Below, in pieces: positions 12,058 to 12,826 of a DNA stretch of 12,826 nt. The notes below the pieces were generated by a model. The model made no database searches and was not told the origin of the DNA. It saw only the letters and a program-made list of their open reading frames with translations. Every line of letters begins with the position of its first letter. Position 1 is the first letter of the stretch. This DNA is from Candidatus Gastranaerophilales bacterium (GTDB lineage: Bacteria; Cyanobacteriota; Vampirovibrionia; Gastranaerophilales; Gastranaerophilaceae), in contig CALVER010000023.1 of NCBI GenBank assembly GCA_944326625.1, positions 1-12,826 on the forward strand. The letters are read 5' to 3'. Made by a program: the position numbers and the translations under genes.

Positions 12058-12826
12058 CTACTTGTCCGCAATATACCCGCGCAATGCCGTATAAGCCGCA
12101 ACATAAGGGGATGAAAGGTATATATAGCCTTTTGTATTTCCCATTCTGCCTTGAAAATTCCTGTTCTGAGTTGAAAGGCAAACTTCATCATCGGCAAGTA
12201 TTCCGGCATGAACCCCGACGCACGGGCCGCATCCCGGAGGCAGTATTGTTGCCCCCGCTTCCATAAATATTTTTATCAGACCTTCATCAAGAGATTTTAA
12301 GTAAATATCTTTTGAAGCCGGACAAATAAGGAGTCTTACGCCTTCTTTAACTTTATTTCCTTTTAAAATTTTTGCGGCTGTGCGCATATCTTCCAGTCTG
12401 CCGTTTGTGCATGTACCGATATAAACCTGATTAACTTTGATTTCGCCGAGTTCGTCGACTGTTTTAGTATTATCAACGGTATGGGGGCAGGATACAGTAT
12501 GTTTTATATCCGCGGCATTAATTTCTATAATCCTTTCATAAACCGCATCTTCGTCGGGTTTTAAGGTTTTGAATTTATCTTCTCTGCCGTGTTCTTTCAA
12601 ATATGCTTTTGTTTTTTCATCAGCAACAAAAAGTCCTGCTTTTGCGCCGGCTTCCACGGCCATATTCGCGAGTGTAAAGCGTTCTGACATCTCCATATTG
12701 TCAATTGTATCCCCGCAAAATTCCAGAGCTTTGTATGTTGCGCCGTCAGCGCCTATCATTCCTATTAAGTGCAGCATTAAATCTTTTGAGCAAATACCTT
12801 CATTAAATTTGCCGTTTACGACGATT
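12058..12826 (-). CDS. leuC: 3-isopropylmalate dehydratase large subunit, LeuC/HacA type (partial, N-terminus beyond the window)
   Basis: Iron-sulphur isomerase of leucine synthesis, interconverting 2- and 3-isopropylmalate with LeuD. The reading frame is open to the right edge; 255 C-terminal residues are visible and they begin V-V-N-G-K-F-N-E-G, so about 160 residues are missing. The three [4Fe-4S] cysteines are present in G-T-C-T-N-G-R (Cys codon at 12409-12411) and P-G-C-G-P-C (codons at 12229-12231 and 12220-12222). Other family marks are G-A-D-G-A-T-Y-K-A, S-T-Q-N-R-N-F-Q-G-R-M-G and Y-L-S-S-P near the end. The short archaeal/Thermus-like LeuC form fits better than the long E. coli one. 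Homoaconitase or dimethylmalate dehydratase are possible alternatives within the same family. No leuD follows: the next gene downstream is the sigma factor, 97 bases away. Confidence 0.88.
   Translation of the reverse strand, partial: IVVNGKFNEGICSKDLMLHLIGMIGADGATYKALEFCGDTIDNMEMSERFTLANMAVEAGAKAGLFVADEKTKAYLKEHGREDKFKTLKPDEDAVYERIIEINAADIKHTVSCPHTVDNTKTVDELGEIKVNQVYIGTCTNGRLEDMRTAAKILKGNKVKEGVRLLICPASKDIYLKSLDEGLIKIFMEAGATILPPGCGPCVGVHAGILADDEVCLSTQNRNFQGRMGNTKGYIYLSSPYVAAYTALRGYIADK

Noticed and set aside
12024..12058. Terminator between leuC and the sigma factor
   Set aside because: Only AT-rich dyads and small palindromes such as ACCGGT are present; no GC stem with a following T-run could be drawn.

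Overview
The window is a low-GC bacterial chromosomal segment, densely packed with genes on both strands. The mix of genes and their style point to an uncultured, probably gut-associated and probably fermentative bacterium. The best guess is Gastranaerophilales (Vampirovibrionia/'Melainabacteria'). That guess rests on the small proteins that begin M-x-I and carry P-[SA]-F-G at residues 11-14, on the two orphan hydrophobic proteins, and on the mix of energy genes. It is made from memory of such genomes and not from a search, so confidence is only moderate. I see no rRNA, tRNA, CRISPR array, insertion sequence or phage gene.

Layout. (1) At 1-951, minus strand, lies the start of an F-type ATP synthase operon: atpB (subunit a), then atpE (subunit c) running off the left edge. 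(2) Divergent from it at 1054-4796, plus strand, is a three-gene operon: biotin protein ligase (birA), a biotin-carrying carboxyltransferase (oadA/pycB-like) and the Na+-translocating decarboxylase beta subunit (oadB). The ligase sits beside the protein it should biotinylate, and the pair alpha plus beta should form a sodium-exporting decarboxylase. No gamma subunit is visible. (3) At 4793-5560, minus strand, are two small tandem paralogues of unknown function, convergent with oadB; the two stop codons share one CTAG and the oadB terminator lies inside the facing gene. (4) At 5627-8201, plus strand, is a tightly overlapping purine cluster purM-purN-purD encoding compact, divergent enzymes. (5) glgC (glycogen precursor synthesis) follows at 8246-9481 with its own promoter. 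(6) At 9598-10840 are two overlapping genes for hydrophobic proteins I cannot assign. (7) At 10826-11960, minus strand, is an ECF-type sigma factor followed by its membrane-anchored zinc-type anti-sigma factor. (8) At 12058-12826, minus strand, is the C-terminal part of a LeuC-type dehydratase, cut by the right edge.

The items most worth a second look are: the hairpin that buries the sigma factor's ribosome binding site; the anti-sigma protein with a second, zinc-less copy of the domain; the Cys-x2-Cys-x2-Cys tail on PurN whose DNA also carries the purD ribosome binding site; the P-x-F-G tandem paralogues with a probable leaderless start; the unassigned membrane protein pair; and the overlapping divergent promoters between the ATP synthase and the sodium pump operon. 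All gene calls rest on reading translated motifs by eye; no similarity search was run.
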